Assembly: GCF_009733595.1 (NCBI RefSeq)
Contig: NZ_WOFH01000001.1
Coordinates: 496,001-560,000, forward strand
Length of the DNA: 64,000 bases
Direction: 5' to 3'
Origin: Actinomadura litoris
Lineage (GTDB): Bacteria > Actinomycetota > Actinomycetes > Streptosporangiales > Streptosporangiaceae
Shown here: piece after piece, positions 25,772 to 34,343 of the stretch
Layout of the letters: every line of letters starts with the position of its first letter
Numbering within the stretch: the stretch's first letter is position 1
Translations under genes and position numbers: made by a program
The notes under the pieces: model-generated
What the model saw: only the letters and a program-made list of their open reading frames with translations
Told to the model about the DNA's origin: nothing
The model's database searches: none

Positions 25772-26620
25772 ATGCACGACCTGACCATCACCATCGGCGG
25801 AGACCTGCCCGTCCGCAGGCTCGGTTTCGGCGCCATGCAGCTCACCGGCCCCCAGATCTGGGCCCCTCCGGCCGACCGGCCCGGGGCCGTCGCCGTGGCG
25901 CGCCGCGCCGTGGAACTGGGCGTCACCTTCATCGACACCGCCGATTCCTACGCGCTCGGGGCGAACGAGGAACTGCTCGCCGAGGCCCTGCACCCCTATC
26001 CGGAGAACCTGCTCATCGCCACGAAGGCGGGGCAGAGCCGGCCCAGCGCGTCCGAATGGGTTCCGCTCGGACGCCCCGAGTACCTGCGCCAGCAGGCGGA
26101 GTTGAGCCTGCGGCGGCTGCGCGTCGAACGCATCGACCTGTACCAGTTGCACCGCATCGACCCGAAGGTCCCGGCCGCCGACCAGTTCGGCGCGCTCAAG
26201 GGCCTCCAGGACGAGGGCAAGGTGCGCCACATCGGCCTTTCCGAGGTCTCCGTGGCGGAGATCGAGGCGGCCCGGGAGGTGGTCGACATCGTCAGCGTGC
26301 AGAACCTCTACAACCTGGAGAGCCGCCAGCACGAGGACGTCCTCGACTATTGCGAGCGCGAGGGCATCGCGTTCATCCCGTGGATTCCGATCGCGTCCGG
26401 GAAGCTGACCCGTCCCGGCGGACCCGTCGCCCGGGTCGCCGAGGAAGCGGGCGCCACGGCCGCGCAGGTCTCCATCGCGTGGCTGCTCCAGCGGTCCCCG
26501 GCGATGCTGCCGATCCCGGGGACCTCGTCGATCGCCCACCTGGAGGAGAACCTCGCCTCGGCCGACCTGGAACTGACCGACGACCAGTTTCAGTTCCTCT
26601 CCAAGATCGCCGCGCCGTAG
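25772..26620 (+). CDS. aldo/keto reductase
   Basis: 282 residues from the ATG at 25772, five bases after AAGGAG; the adjacent GTG would be too close. The TIM-barrel hallmarks are present: RLGFGAMQL, TFIDTADSY (catalytic Asp and Tyr), LIATKAGQ (Lys) and YQLHRID (His), with the NADPH-binding IPGTSSIAHLEENL near the end. It reduces small aldehydes or ketones with NADPH. The last 31 bases overlap the convergent LysR gene. Confidence 0.93.
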   Translation: MHDLTITIGGDLPVRRLGFGAMQLTGPQIWAPPADRPGAVAVARRAVELGVTFIDTADSYALGANEELLAEALHPYPENLLIATKAGQSRPSASEWVPLGRPEYLRQQAELSLRRLRVERIDLYQLHRIDPKVPAADQFGALKGLQDEGKVRHIGLSEVSVAEIEAAREVVDIVSVQNLYNLESRQHEDVLDYCEREGIAFIPWIPIASGKLTRPGGPVARVAEEAGATAAQVSIAWLLQRSPAMLPIPGTSSIAHLEENLASADLELTDDQFQFLSKIAAP

Positions 26621-27498
26621 CCCGCGGCGGCGGCCAACTCCTCGACCATCGCGCCGATGGCGGGCCGCCGCGCCGCCTCCCGCCGCCACACCGCGTAGAC
26701 GTGCCGGCTGAGCACCGGCCGCACCTCGGCGACGGTGACGCCCGGCGGCACCTCGTCCCTGCCGAGCCGCGGGAGGACGCACACCCCGAGCCCCGCCGCG
26801 ACCAGCGCCAGCTGCGTCGGGTGCTCGGCGGCCGTGTGGACCACCCGCGGCTCGGCGAACGTCCGCAGCAGCCACCCGTGGCAGACGGCGCCGACGGGCC
26901 AGGTGATCCATTCCTCGCCCGCCAACTCCTCCACCCCGACGACGGCGCATCCCGCGAGCCGGTGCGAGTCCGGCAGGGCGATGTCGACGACGTCGTCCAG
27001 AAGGGGCGCCTTCAGCAGTCCGTCGGGCAGTTCGAGCGGCGCGTTGAACCAGTCCTGGACGATCGCGACGTCCAGTTCCCCGCGTGCCACGCGCGTGCTC
27101 GCCGTGCCCGGTTCCAGTTCCGAGACCTCCACCGCGAGATCCGGATACCGCACCCGCATGGCCCCGAGGGCGGTCGGCAGCAATCCGCGCACCGCGGTGG
27201 AGAAACCGGCGACGGAAAGGCGCCCGGCGACCGTGCCGCGATGCCCCTCCAGGATGGCCTCGGCCTCGTCGACCAGCGACAGAATGCGCTCGCCGTATCC
27301 GACGAGGACCATGGCCGCGCCGGTCAGCGCGACGCCGCGTCCGGCCCGCTCGACCATCGGCTGACCGGTCTCCCGCTCCAACTTCGCGATCCGCTGGGAA
27401 ACCGCGGACGGCGTTATGTACAGCGCCTCCGCCGCACCGGTCAGCGATCCATGATCACGCACCGCGCACAACGCCTGAAGCAACAAGAAATCGAACAC
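26590..27498 (-). CDS. LysR-family transcriptional regulator
   Basis: 302 residues from a GTG. The N-terminal winged HTH reads FLLLQALCAVRDHGSLTGAAEALYITPSAVSQRIAKLERETGQPMVERAG, and the substrate-binding domain follows (LSVAGFSTAVRGLLPTAL, ELDVAIVQDWF, VAAGLGVCVLPRLG). Ligand unknown. It is convergent with the aldo/keto reductase and divergent from the holin-like gene, so either its own promoter region or the adjacent 157-base gap may hold its binding site. Confidence 0.92.
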   Translation of the reverse strand: MFDFLLLQALCAVRDHGSLTGAAEALYITPSAVSQRIAKLERETGQPMVERAGRGVALTGAAMVLVGYGERILSLVDEAEAILEGHRGTVAGRLSVAGFSTAVRGLLPTALGAMRVRYPDLAVEVSELEPGTASTRVARGELDVAIVQDWFNAPLELPDGLLKAPLLDDVVDIALPDSHRLAGCAVVGVEELAGEEWITWPVGAVCHGWLLRTFAEPRVVHTAAEHPTQLALVAAGLGVCVLPRLGRDEVPPGVTVAEVRPVLSRHVYAVWRREAARRPAIGAMVEELAAAAGYGAAILERN

Positions 27499-27655
27499 CG
27501 AACCCCCTCACCCGAACCTTAGCGACAATGCGGGCTGATAATGTGACCGGTGGTGGTCGAGCCCATGCGGACGGTCGCCTTCCGCCGGTCCCCGAGGCCG
27601 AACACCGCCGCACCCTTCGGGCCAATCCCCCTGACCAAAGGGACAGGTGTTGCAC

Positions 27656-27955
27656 GTGTCAGAATCCGTGGAAAGCGTGACGCCGGAGACCGAGGCCTCC
27701 TGGCTCGGGCGCCTCGTCGCCCTGTTCACCCCGGTCTTCTCCGTGGCGGCCGGCTGGTTCGCCGGGCTGATCGCCGAGATCGTCCCCGGCGCCGAGCTGG
27801 ACCAGACGCAGCTCACGACCTTCATGGTCGCGGCCATGACGGCGGCCCTCGCCACCGCCTGGAAATGGCTCCAGGGCTGGCAGCAGCACGAACGCCTCGT
27901 GGCCGAGGGGAAGGCCGTCCCGGTGAAAAGCGCACGTTCCAAAAAGCGCGCCTGA
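27656..27955 (+). CDS. small two-helix, holin-like membrane protein
   Basis: 99 residues from the GTG at 27656, eight bases after AGG of ACAGG; an upstream GTG at 27647 would be too near the ribosome site. Two hydrophobic helices (LFTPVFSVAAGWFAGLIAEIV and FMVAAMTAALATAWKWLQGW) are separated by a short acidic loop and followed by a basic tail ending RSKKRA. Size and topology fit actinophage-type holins, but no endolysin or phage gene is adjacent. It could equally be a chromosomal small membrane protein. Confidence 0.65.
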   Translation: MSESVESVTPETEASWLGRLVALFTPVFSVAAGWFAGLIAEIVPGAELDQTQLTTFMVAAMTAALATAWKWLQGWQQHERLVAEGKAVPVKSARSKKRA

Positions 27956-28148
27956 ACCCGCGCCGCCTCGGCCAGGAAGGGCACTTGATCTGCGACTTTA
28001 TCCCGTGCGCTTCCTGACGTTCACCCGGCGTCGTAGATCGTCATCACGGAAAGCACGGCCGGGCGACCCCGAGTTCGGTCGCGATCGGTGAATTCCGACG
28101 TTTCCTGGCGTTCACCTCAGGGACGCTTTGGGTTGGTAGCCATGGCGC

Positions 28149-28952
28149 GTGAACAGTGGATTGGTTTGGGCGGTCGCGCTGTCGTGCCTGGGCCTCACCG
28201 GATGCGCCGCGGCAACCGCGTCGGTGTCCAGCAAGGACACGATCGTCGTCGGCGTCAAGGACGACCAGCCGGGGCTCGGGCTCATGGAACGCGGTTCCCA
28301 CCGCGGGTTCGAGGTCGACGTCGGAACCTACATCGCCGAGCACATGGGCGCGAAGCACATCACCTTTCGGACCGTCCGCTCGGACAACCGGGAACGGCTC
28401 CTGAACGCGCACACGGTCGACCTTGTGCTGGCCTCGTACTCGATTACTCCCGACCGTGCGAAACTCGTCACTTTCGGTGGCCCGTACTATGTCGCCCACC
28501 AGGACATCATGGTCCGGCGGCCCGAGAACAGGATCCGGGGGGTGCGCGACCTCGCCGGACGGCGGATGTGCCAGGCGAGCGGCTCGGTCTCCACTGAGCG
28601 GGTGGTGATCGGGCTGGGGATCCGCCCAACGCTCGTGCCCGCGTCGTCCTACAGCGAGTGCGTCGGAAGGCTGCTCGCCGGCAAGGTGGACGTGGTGTCG
28701 ACCGGTGACCTCGTCCTGGCCGGGTTCGCGGCCCGCTACCGGGACCGTGTGAAGATCATCAACGCGCCCTTCACCGACGAGCGGTACGGCGTCGGGCTGC
28801 GCAGGGGCGACATCGACGGGTGCGAGGGCGTGAACCGGGCCCTCACCACCATGTACCAGGACGGAACCGCCGCGCGGCTCCTGAGCAAGTGGTTCGGCGC
28901 CTCCGAGCTGAAGATGACGACGTCCGTCCCCGAGTTCGAGGGCTGCTCGTAG
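28149..28952 (+). CDS. family 3 solute-binding lipoprotein
   Basis: 267 residues from a GTG. The signal ends in the lipobox LTGC, giving a lipid-anchored Cys19. The mature part is a periplasmic-binding fold of the amino-acid (SBP_bac_3) type: TIVVGVKDDQPGLG, GFEVDVGTYIAEHMG, VDLVLASYSITPDRAKLVTFGGPYY. The C-terminal lobe shows RYGVGLRRGD and LLSKWFG. It should present a polar amino acid or similar ligand, but no ABC permease or ATPase genes are nearby, so it may be an orphan or act as a sensor. Confidence 0.88.
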   Translation: MNSGLVWAVALSCLGLTGCAAATASVSSKDTIVVGVKDDQPGLGLMERGSHRGFEVDVGTYIAEHMGAKHITFRTVRSDNRERLLNAHTVDLVLASYSITPDRAKLVTFGGPYYVAHQDIMVRRPENRIRGVRDLAGRRMCQASGSVSTERVVIGLGIRPTLVPASSYSECVGRLLAGKVDVVSTGDLVLAGFAARYRDRVKIINAPFTDERYGVGLRRGDIDGCEGVNRALTTMYQDGTAARLLSKWFGASELKMTTSVPEFEGCS

Positions 28953-28996
28953 CCGTCGCGCCGGGAAATGTCGGTGGCGGCCGTTAGCGTGGGGTG

Positions 28997-29641
28997 ATGC
29001 ACGAGGAACGGGATGTCTGGGAGGAGCTGCGGGGCGCCGGGTTCCTGCACGCGGTGCGGGAGGCGCACCGCGAGGCCACGCTGGCGGTCTTCGGGGGGCT
29101 GAGCCGCGCCGCGGGGTTCAAGGAGCGCTCGTTCGGGGTCGGGGCGTTCGACGTGCTGGAATCGCAGATCGACCGCGTCTTCGAGGGCGACGGGCGGGTC
29201 GTCCGGGACGATCTGAACGGGTCGCCCGGCTGGCGCTACGGCCCGTACCGGGTGCTGACGAAGCGGCACGAGTTCGGCGCCGTGCGGGCGGTCCGGTGGG
29301 ACCGCGACAGCCCGACCAAGCAGGCCGTGGCACGGCAGGGCTACGCGGAGGACCCGCAGCTCGCGCTGGATCTCGGGATCGCCCGCGACACGCCCGGGGT
29401 CCTGACGCTGGTGCTGGCCCACAGCGCCAGCGAGGAGCCGCTGGAGATGGAGCTCTACCTGGGGCGGCCCAGGTGGAACGCGGACGGGGGGACGGCCTGG
29501 CACTGGGTGCGGGAGCTGAGTGACGAGGCGCTGGGGCGTGATCCACGTCGTAAGCTCGTCGAGCGGACGTTGCCGCTGTGGAGCGATGCGGCCGATGTGC
29601 CCATGCGGCTCCGGGAAGAGACGAGCACTGAAACGGCCTAG
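28997..29641 (+). CDS. unrecognised protein coupled to XRE-ImmA/IrrE protease
   Basis: 214 residues, start at the ATG of 28997. No family recognised. The protein is soluble and charged, with helical N-terminal half (WEELRGAGFLHAVREAHREATLAVFGGLSRAAGF) and a mixed C-terminal half with many Trp, Arg and acidic residues (WHWVRELSDEALGRDP). Its TAG stop shares one base with the GTG of the next gene (TAGTG), so the two products are made together. In ImmA/IrrE pairs the partner is often the protease's substrate, a toxin or an antitoxin, so this gene may be the partner. Confidence 0.7.
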   Translation: MHEERDVWEELRGAGFLHAVREAHREATLAVFGGLSRAAGFKERSFGVGAFDVLESQIDRVFEGDGRVVRDDLNGSPGWRYGPYRVLTKRHEFGAVRAVRWDRDSPTKQAVARQGYAEDPQLALDLGIARDTPGVLTLVLAHSASEEPLEMELYLGRPRWNADGGTAWHWVRELSDEALGRDPRRKLVERTLPLWSDAADVPMRLREETSTETA

Positions 29642-30714
29642 TGGACGATGAACGGATGGCCCGGCGGGCCGCCGGGCCGCCGTTCGACTGCGAGCGGCTG
29701 ACGCTGGCCCGGCGGCTCAGGGGGCTGCGCAAGAACCAGCTCGCGCAGCGCGTCGGGACCACGCCGAAGGCGATCGGGCAGTACGAGGCGGGCGTCCACC
29801 GCCCGCCGGACGCGACGCTCGCGCGGCTGGCGATCGCGCTCGGCGTCCCGGTCGAGTTCTTCCGGCCGGGCCGGAGCCCGGTCTCGATGGACGGCGCGCA
29901 CTTCCGGTCGCTGCGGTCGACGTCGCAGATCGAGCGCGACCAGGCGCTCGCCTACGGCCGCATCGCGACCGACGTCGTCGCCGCGCTGGAGCACGCCGTC
30001 GACTTCCCGGCCGTCGACCTGCCCGAGTACTCCGTCCCGCCCGACGAGATCGCCGGCAGCGGCCCGGTGGAGGCGGCGAAGGTCACCAGGAAGGCGCTGC
30101 TCGGCGAACCGGGCCCGGTCGCGCACGTGGTGCGGCTGCTGGAGGCGCACGGCGTGATCGTCCTCGTCCTGCCGGACGCGGCGGAGCGGGTGGACGCCTT
30201 CAGCGTCGGGATCCACCCCCGCCCGATGGTGTTCTTCAACCCGGCGAAAGGCGACTACTGGCGCAACCGCTTCGACGGCGCGCACGAGCTGGGCCACCTG
30301 GTGATGCACGCCGACGCCGAACCCGGTGAACGGATCGTCGAAGATCAGGCGAACCGTTTCGCGGCGGAATTCCTGATGCCCGAAGAGGGAATCTCCGAGC
30401 AATTGCCGGGAACCGCCGACTGGGACCGGCTCGCCGAGTTGAAGCGGGTATGGGGCGTCAGCATGGCCGCGCTCCTTTACCGCTCCCGCACGCTCGGGAT
30501 CATGAAGGAGAACGCGTACCGGAACGCGATGAGCACGATGAGCGCACGCGGCTGGCGGCGCCAGGAACCGGGCGGCGTCAGAGCGCTCGAACGGCCCACG
30601 ATGCTGACCAGGGCGGTCGAACTGGTCGGCGCGGCGGGCACCGACCGTGACCGGCTCGCCGAAAGCGCGCGCGTCACCCGCGCCGATCTGGACCTTCTCG
30701 TTCCGCCCCGTTAG
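29641..30714 (+). CDS. XRE-HTH / ImmA-IrrE metallopeptidase fusion
   Basis: 357 residues from a GTG overlapping the upstream stop. Residues ~18-75 are an XRE helix-turn-helix (LARRLRGLRKNQLAQRVGTTPKAIGQYEAG). Residues ~150-300 are the ImmA/IrrE zinc protease: VFFNPAKGDYWRNRF, then the HExxH motif H215-E-L-G-H219 and VEDQANRFAAEFLMP, where the Glu of VED fits the third ligand. ImmA cuts phage or ICE repressors and IrrE cuts the DdrO repressor. Coupled to an unknown 214-residue protein, it may be a stress-triggered derepression switch or a toxin-antitoxin-like unit. Confidence 0.9.
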   Translation: MDDERMARRAAGPPFDCERLTLARRLRGLRKNQLAQRVGTTPKAIGQYEAGVHRPPDATLARLAIALGVPVEFFRPGRSPVSMDGAHFRSLRSTSQIERDQALAYGRIATDVVAALEHAVDFPAVDLPEYSVPPDEIAGSGPVEAAKVTRKALLGEPGPVAHVVRLLEAHGVIVLVLPDAAERVDAFSVGIHPRPMVFFNPAKGDYWRNRFDGAHELGHLVMHADAEPGERIVEDQANRFAAEFLMPEEGISEQLPGTADWDRLAELKRVWGVSMAALLYRSRTLGIMKENAYRNAMSTMSARGWRRQEPGGVRALERPTMLTRAVELVGAAGTDRDRLAESARVTRADLDLLVPPR

Positions 30715-30840
30715 AACGCCATTTTGGAGCGGTCCTGAAGGGCGAAATGAGTTACATATCTCTGTCCGGCGGTTCCCTGCGCGCCCGCCATTGACTGTGA
30801 GAAGCTCCCAGGGTTGTCAGAAACGAGACCTGGAGATCTT

Positions 30841-31695
30841 GTGCTGGACAATCGGCAGGCCGCGCCGACCGCGATGCGCATGCAGATCGGCGCCCGGCTG
30901 CGGCGCCTGCGGGAGGAGAAGGGCATCGGGCGCGCCCAGGCGGGCGCGGCGATCCGCGGCTCGGCGTCCAAGATGAGCAGGCTGGAACTCGGCCGGCACG
31001 CCTTCAAGCCCCGGGACGTCCACGACCTCCTCGACCTCTACGGCGTACACGACGCGGGCGAGCGCGAGGGGCTGCTCGACCTCGTCCGGCAGGCGCGGCG
31101 GCCCGGCTGGTGGCAGTCCTTCGGCGACGTCGTGCCGAACTGGTTCGAGCAGTACCTCGGGCTGGAGCAGTCGGCGTCCTCGATCCACTGCTACGAGGTC
31201 CAGTACATCCCCGGCCTGCTCCAGACCCGCGAGTACGCACAGGCGGTCATCGGCCTGGAGCACCAGGAGGGCGTCGACCGGCGCCTCTCCGTCCGGATGG
31301 CCCGGCAGGAGATCCTGCGCCGCCCCGACCGTCCCGCGCAGCTGCGGGCGGTGATCGACGAGGCGGCCCTGCGCCGCCCGATCGGCGGGCCCGCCACGAT
31401 GCGCGGCCAGATCGAACACCTCATCGCGGTCTCGGAGGGCATGGACAACGTGAACGTGCGCATCCTGCCGTTCGCGGCGGGCGGCCACGTCGCGCTCGGC
31501 GGCCCGATCACGGTCGTCCGCTTCGCCCACCACGACCTGCACGACGTCGTCTACCTCGAACAACTCACCGGAGCGCGCTACCCCGAGGGCCATGAGGCCG
31601 CCCGCTACCAGGAGATCATGGACCTGGTCACCGGCCGCGCCTGCCACCCGGCCCGCACCGCCGCCTTCCTCAAGGACCTCCTCTCCGACCTCTGA
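30841..31695 (+). CDS. Scr1-type HTH regulator (DUF5753)
   Basis: 284 residues from the GTG at 30841, with GGAG five bases upstream; an earlier in-frame TTG lacks this. An XRE-type HTH occupies residues ~15-75 (IGARLRRLREEKGIGRAQAGAAI, SKMSRLELGR). The DUF5753 domain follows, with its hallmark YEVQYIPGLLQTREYAQAVI and NVNVRILPFAAGGH. These regulators are abundant in actinomycetes and usually pair with DUF397 proteins. No DUF397 gene lies immediately next to this copy; one is present at 45.7 kb beside another copy. Confidence 0.92.
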   Translation: MLDNRQAAPTAMRMQIGARLRRLREEKGIGRAQAGAAIRGSASKMSRLELGRHAFKPRDVHDLLDLYGVHDAGEREGLLDLVRQARRPGWWQSFGDVVPNWFEQYLGLEQSASSIHCYEVQYIPGLLQTREYAQAVIGLEHQEGVDRRLSVRMARQEILRRPDRPAQLRAVIDEAALRRPIGGPATMRGQIEHLIAVSEGMDNVNVRILPFAAGGHVALGGPITVVRFAHHDLHDVVYLEQLTGARYPEGHEAARYQEIMDLVTGRACHPARTAAFLKDLLSDL

Positions 31696-31709
31696 CCCGC
31701 CGAGGATCA

Positions 31710-32104
31710 CGGGCGAGGCGGTGGCGGTGCTGATGAGGCCGATGAGATGGCCCTCTGGGTCGTTGAACTTGCCCATGGTCAGGCCGCCCCTCACCACGTC
31801 CGGGCCTGGCGCTCGGCCTGCGCCGACGCGGTCTCGACGTCGTCGACCTCCACGAAGATCGTGACGTGGCCCCGGCAGCCCTCGGCGCGGGTCGGTCCGC
31901 GCCAGGAGGACGACGGGGTCTCCGGGACCTCGAACACGGCGCCGCCGATTCCCACGCTCGGCCCTGACGTCCTCCTCACCTGACACCAGCCCGTAGCGCT
32001 GGATTGTCCGCGCTGATCAGCCAGCCGACCATGTCGGAGTAGAACCTCTGGGCGGCCTCGCCGTCCCTGCCCTCGATCTCGAAGTGGACAACAGCGTTTC
32101 CCAC
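31710..32104 (-). pseudogene. VOC (glyoxalase-like) protein with multiple frameshifts
   Basis: Pieces of one VOC-fold protein appear in order in different frames on the minus strand. The start is GNAVVHFEIEGRDGEAAQRFYSDMVGW (GTG at 32104). It is followed by IGGAVFEVPE and HVTIFVEVDDVETASAQAERQ, and finally by GGLTMGKFNDPEGHLIGLIS. At least two, probably three, single-base shifts separate them near 31992, 31955 and 31800. The order and spacing match a complete ~125-residue gene, so this is recent decay or sequencing error. Confidence 0.8.
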
Positions 32105-32169
32105 CGAGACCACCAGCGCACCGCTCCCTGAGCGGACCACGCGGCCCACCGGCGGCGCCCGCACCCGCG

Positions 32170-32217
32170 CCCGCATCGGCACCCGCATCGGCACCCGCAT
32201 CGGCGCCCGCATCGGCG
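32170..32217. repeat. 12-bp tandem repeat, four copies
   Basis: Four tandem copies of CCCGCATCGGCA (third and fourth end in G) fill 32170-32217, immediately flanked by G/C-only low-complexity triplets (GGCGGTGGCGGC). The repeat lies just before the start of the broken VOC gene and ~150 bases before the ABC1 kinase gene. Slippage here is expected, and it may be linked to the adjacent gene decay. Confidence 0.85.
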
Positions 32218-32366
32218 GTGGCGGCAGCGGCGGCGGTGGCGGCTTCCGCAGCGGTGGGGGCATGCCGTGTTCGTCGGGCCGGTCGGAGGGTCGGCTCGTT
32301 CTGGTGGGGGACGTTGTCCCTCGGATGGGGGAGTTCGTGGCGCGCGGACGTTCCTAGGCTCGCCGC

Positions 32367-34343
32367 GTGACTTCATCGACCTGGGGTTTCTCGGCCGCGA
32401 TCGCGTTCGCCGGGGGCCTGCTGCTCAACACACTGATCATGGCCTACGGCGCGCGGCGGTTGCTGGACGCGCGTTTCTCGCTGTTCCGGACGGTCGTCGC
32501 CGGGGTCATGGGGCAGGCCGCGGCGAGCCCGATCATCGGCGCGCTCGTCGGCGGGCTGGACGCGCGCCGGGAGCTGACCGCGATCGCGTGGTTCGTCATG
32601 CTGGGGCTCGCGTGCGCGCTGCTCGTGTCGATGACCGTCCTGGTGCTGTGGGAGGCGTTCGTCCCGACCGGGTCCGTCCCGTCGCCGCTGCTGTGGACCC
32701 GGGGCGTGCGGTCGCGGATCGCGCGGGCGCGGCGGTACCGGCAGATCACGTTCGTGCTGCTGCGTCGCGGGCTCGGCCCCTACCTGCGGGGACGGGCGCG
32801 GCGCGGGCCGAGCACGCGGGCGGGGCGGGAGCGGCTCGCGCGGTCGCTGACCTCGGCGCTGGAGGAGGGCGGCGTGGTGTTCGTCAAGCTCGGCCAGGTG
32901 CTGTCGACGCGGCGGGACGTCCTGCCGCCGGAGTTCGTCGCGGAACTCGGGCGGCTCCAGGACCGTGCCGCGCCCGTCCCGTGGCCGGAGATCGAGCGGG
33001 TGGTCCGGGAGGAGTTGGGCGCGCCGCCCGAGGACGTCTTCGCCGCTTTCGACCGGGTTCCGCTGGCCGCCGCGTCGGTCGCGCAGGTGCACACGGCGAG
33101 GCTGCGGTCCGGGGAGGAGGTCGTCGTGAAGATCCAGCGGCCGGACGTCCGCGCGGTCGTGGAACGGGACCTTGACATCGTCGGACGGCTGGCCCGCACG
33201 TTGCGGGCCCGCGCCGGGTGGGCGCGCTCGATGGGCGTGGTGGACCTCGCCGAGGGGTTCGCGGCCGCGTTGCGCGAGGAACTGGACTTCCGGGTCGAGG
33301 CGGGCAACATGGCCTCGGTGGCGGCGGCCGCGACGGCGCGCGGGTCGGACGTCCTCCTCCCGCGCCCGCACGCGGACCTGTGCACCGGGCGCGTGCTGGT
33401 GATGCAGCGGCTGCCCGGGGTCGCGCTGAGCAAGGCGGGCCCGTCGATCGACGCGCGCGGGCTCGACCGGAAGGCGCTGGCGCGCGTGCTGCTCGACACG
33501 CTGCTGCGCCAGATCGTCTTGGACGGGATCTTCCACGCCGATCCGCATCCGGGCAATGTCCTGCTGCTGGACGACGGGCGCCTCGGCCTGATCGACTTCG
33601 GCTCCGTCGGACGCCTGGACTCCGAGCTGCGCGCCGCGCTGCGGCGGATGCTGCTCGCGATGAACCGCGCCGACCCGGTCGCGGTGGCCGACGCGTTCCT
33701 GGAGGTCGTCGCCCGCCCGGACGAGCTGGACGAGCAGGGCCTCGTCCGCGCGCTCGGCGCGTTCATGACCCGCCACCTCGGCGCCGGCACGACCCCGGGC
33801 ATGGCGATGTTCACCGAGCTGTTCCGCCTGGTCGCGCGGTACGACCTGGCGGTCCCGGCGGAGATCGCGGCGGTATTCCGGGCGCTCGCGACGCTGGAGG
33901 GCGGCCTCACCGAGCTGGCGCCGGGCTTGAGCATCGTCACCGAGGCACAAACGTTCGGCGAGACCTACCTGCGGGAGCAGATGCACCCCGAGTCGGTGCG
34001 GGACGCCGCCGCGGACGAGCTGACCGCGCTGCTGCCGATGCTGCGCCGCCTCCCCCGCCGTCTGGACCGCATCGCCGCGGCCGCCGAGGCCGGACGGCTG
34101 ACCCTGAACATCCGCCTGTTCAGCGACGAACGGGACCGCCGGACGGTCACCGGCCTCCTCCAGCAGGTGCTCATCACGTTCCTCGCCTCGACGGCGGGGA
34201 TCATGGCGGTGATGCTGCTCGGCCTCGGCGACGGCCCGCCCATGACCGGCGAGGTGACCCTGTACGAGTTCTTCGGCTACTGCCTCCTCGTCGTCTGCTC
34301 GGTGCTCGCCCTCCGCGTGCTGGCGGTGATCTTCCGCCGCTGA
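32367..34343 (+). CDS. ABC1/UbiB-like atypical kinase with extra N-terminal TM domain
   Basis: 658 residues from a GTG. The ABC1 (AarF/UbiB/ADCK) core is intact: KxGQ at 174-177 (VFVKLGQVLSTRRD), AAASVAQVHTARL, the catalytic HADPHPGN at 390-397 and LIDFGSVGRL with the DFG at 410-412. Two C-terminal membrane helices (~605-655) are typical of UbiB. Unusual is an added N-terminal region (~5-100) with three membrane helices (GFSAAIAFAGGLLLNTLIMAYG, FRTVVAGVMGQAAASPIIGALV, FVMLGLACALLVSMTVLVLW). These kinases are linked to quinone or isoprenoid lipid handling by ATPase activity. Its 3' end overlaps the opposing MFS gene by 143 bases. Confidence 0.9.
   Translation: MTSSTWGFSAAIAFAGGLLLNTLIMAYGARRLLDARFSLFRTVVAGVMGQAAASPIIGALVGGLDARRELTAIAWFVMLGLACALLVSMTVLVLWEAFVPTGSVPSPLLWTRGVRSRIARARRYRQITFVLLRRGLGPYLRGRARRGPSTRAGRERLARSLTSALEEGGVVFVKLGQVLSTRRDVLPPEFVAELGRLQDRAAPVPWPEIERVVREELGAPPEDVFAAFDRVPLAAASVAQVHTARLRSGEEVVVKIQRPDVRAVVERDLDIVGRLARTLRARAGWARSMGVVDLAEGFAAALREELDFRVEAGNMASVAAAATARGSDVLLPRPHADLCTGRVLVMQRLPGVALSKAGPSIDARGLDRKALARVLLDTLLRQIVLDGIFHADPHPGNVLLLDDGRLGLIDFGSVGRLDSELRAALRRMLLAMNRADPVAVADAFLEVVARPDELDEQGLVRALGAFMTRHLGAGTTPGMAMFTELFRLVARYDLAVPAEIAAVFRALATLEGGLTELAPGLSIVTEAQTFGETYLREQMHPESVRDAAADELTALLPMLRRLPRRLDRIAAAAEAGRLTLNIRLFSDERDRRTVTGLLQQVLITFLASTAGIMAVMLLGLGDGPPMTGEVTLYEFFGYCLLVVCSVLALRVLAVIFRR

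Noticed and set aside
32158..32263. Pro/Met/Arg-rich N-terminal extension of the VOC frame
   Set aside because: Encoded by the 12-bp tandem repeat and G/C triplets; the VOC similarity begins at the GTG of 32104, so the extension is not treated as protein.
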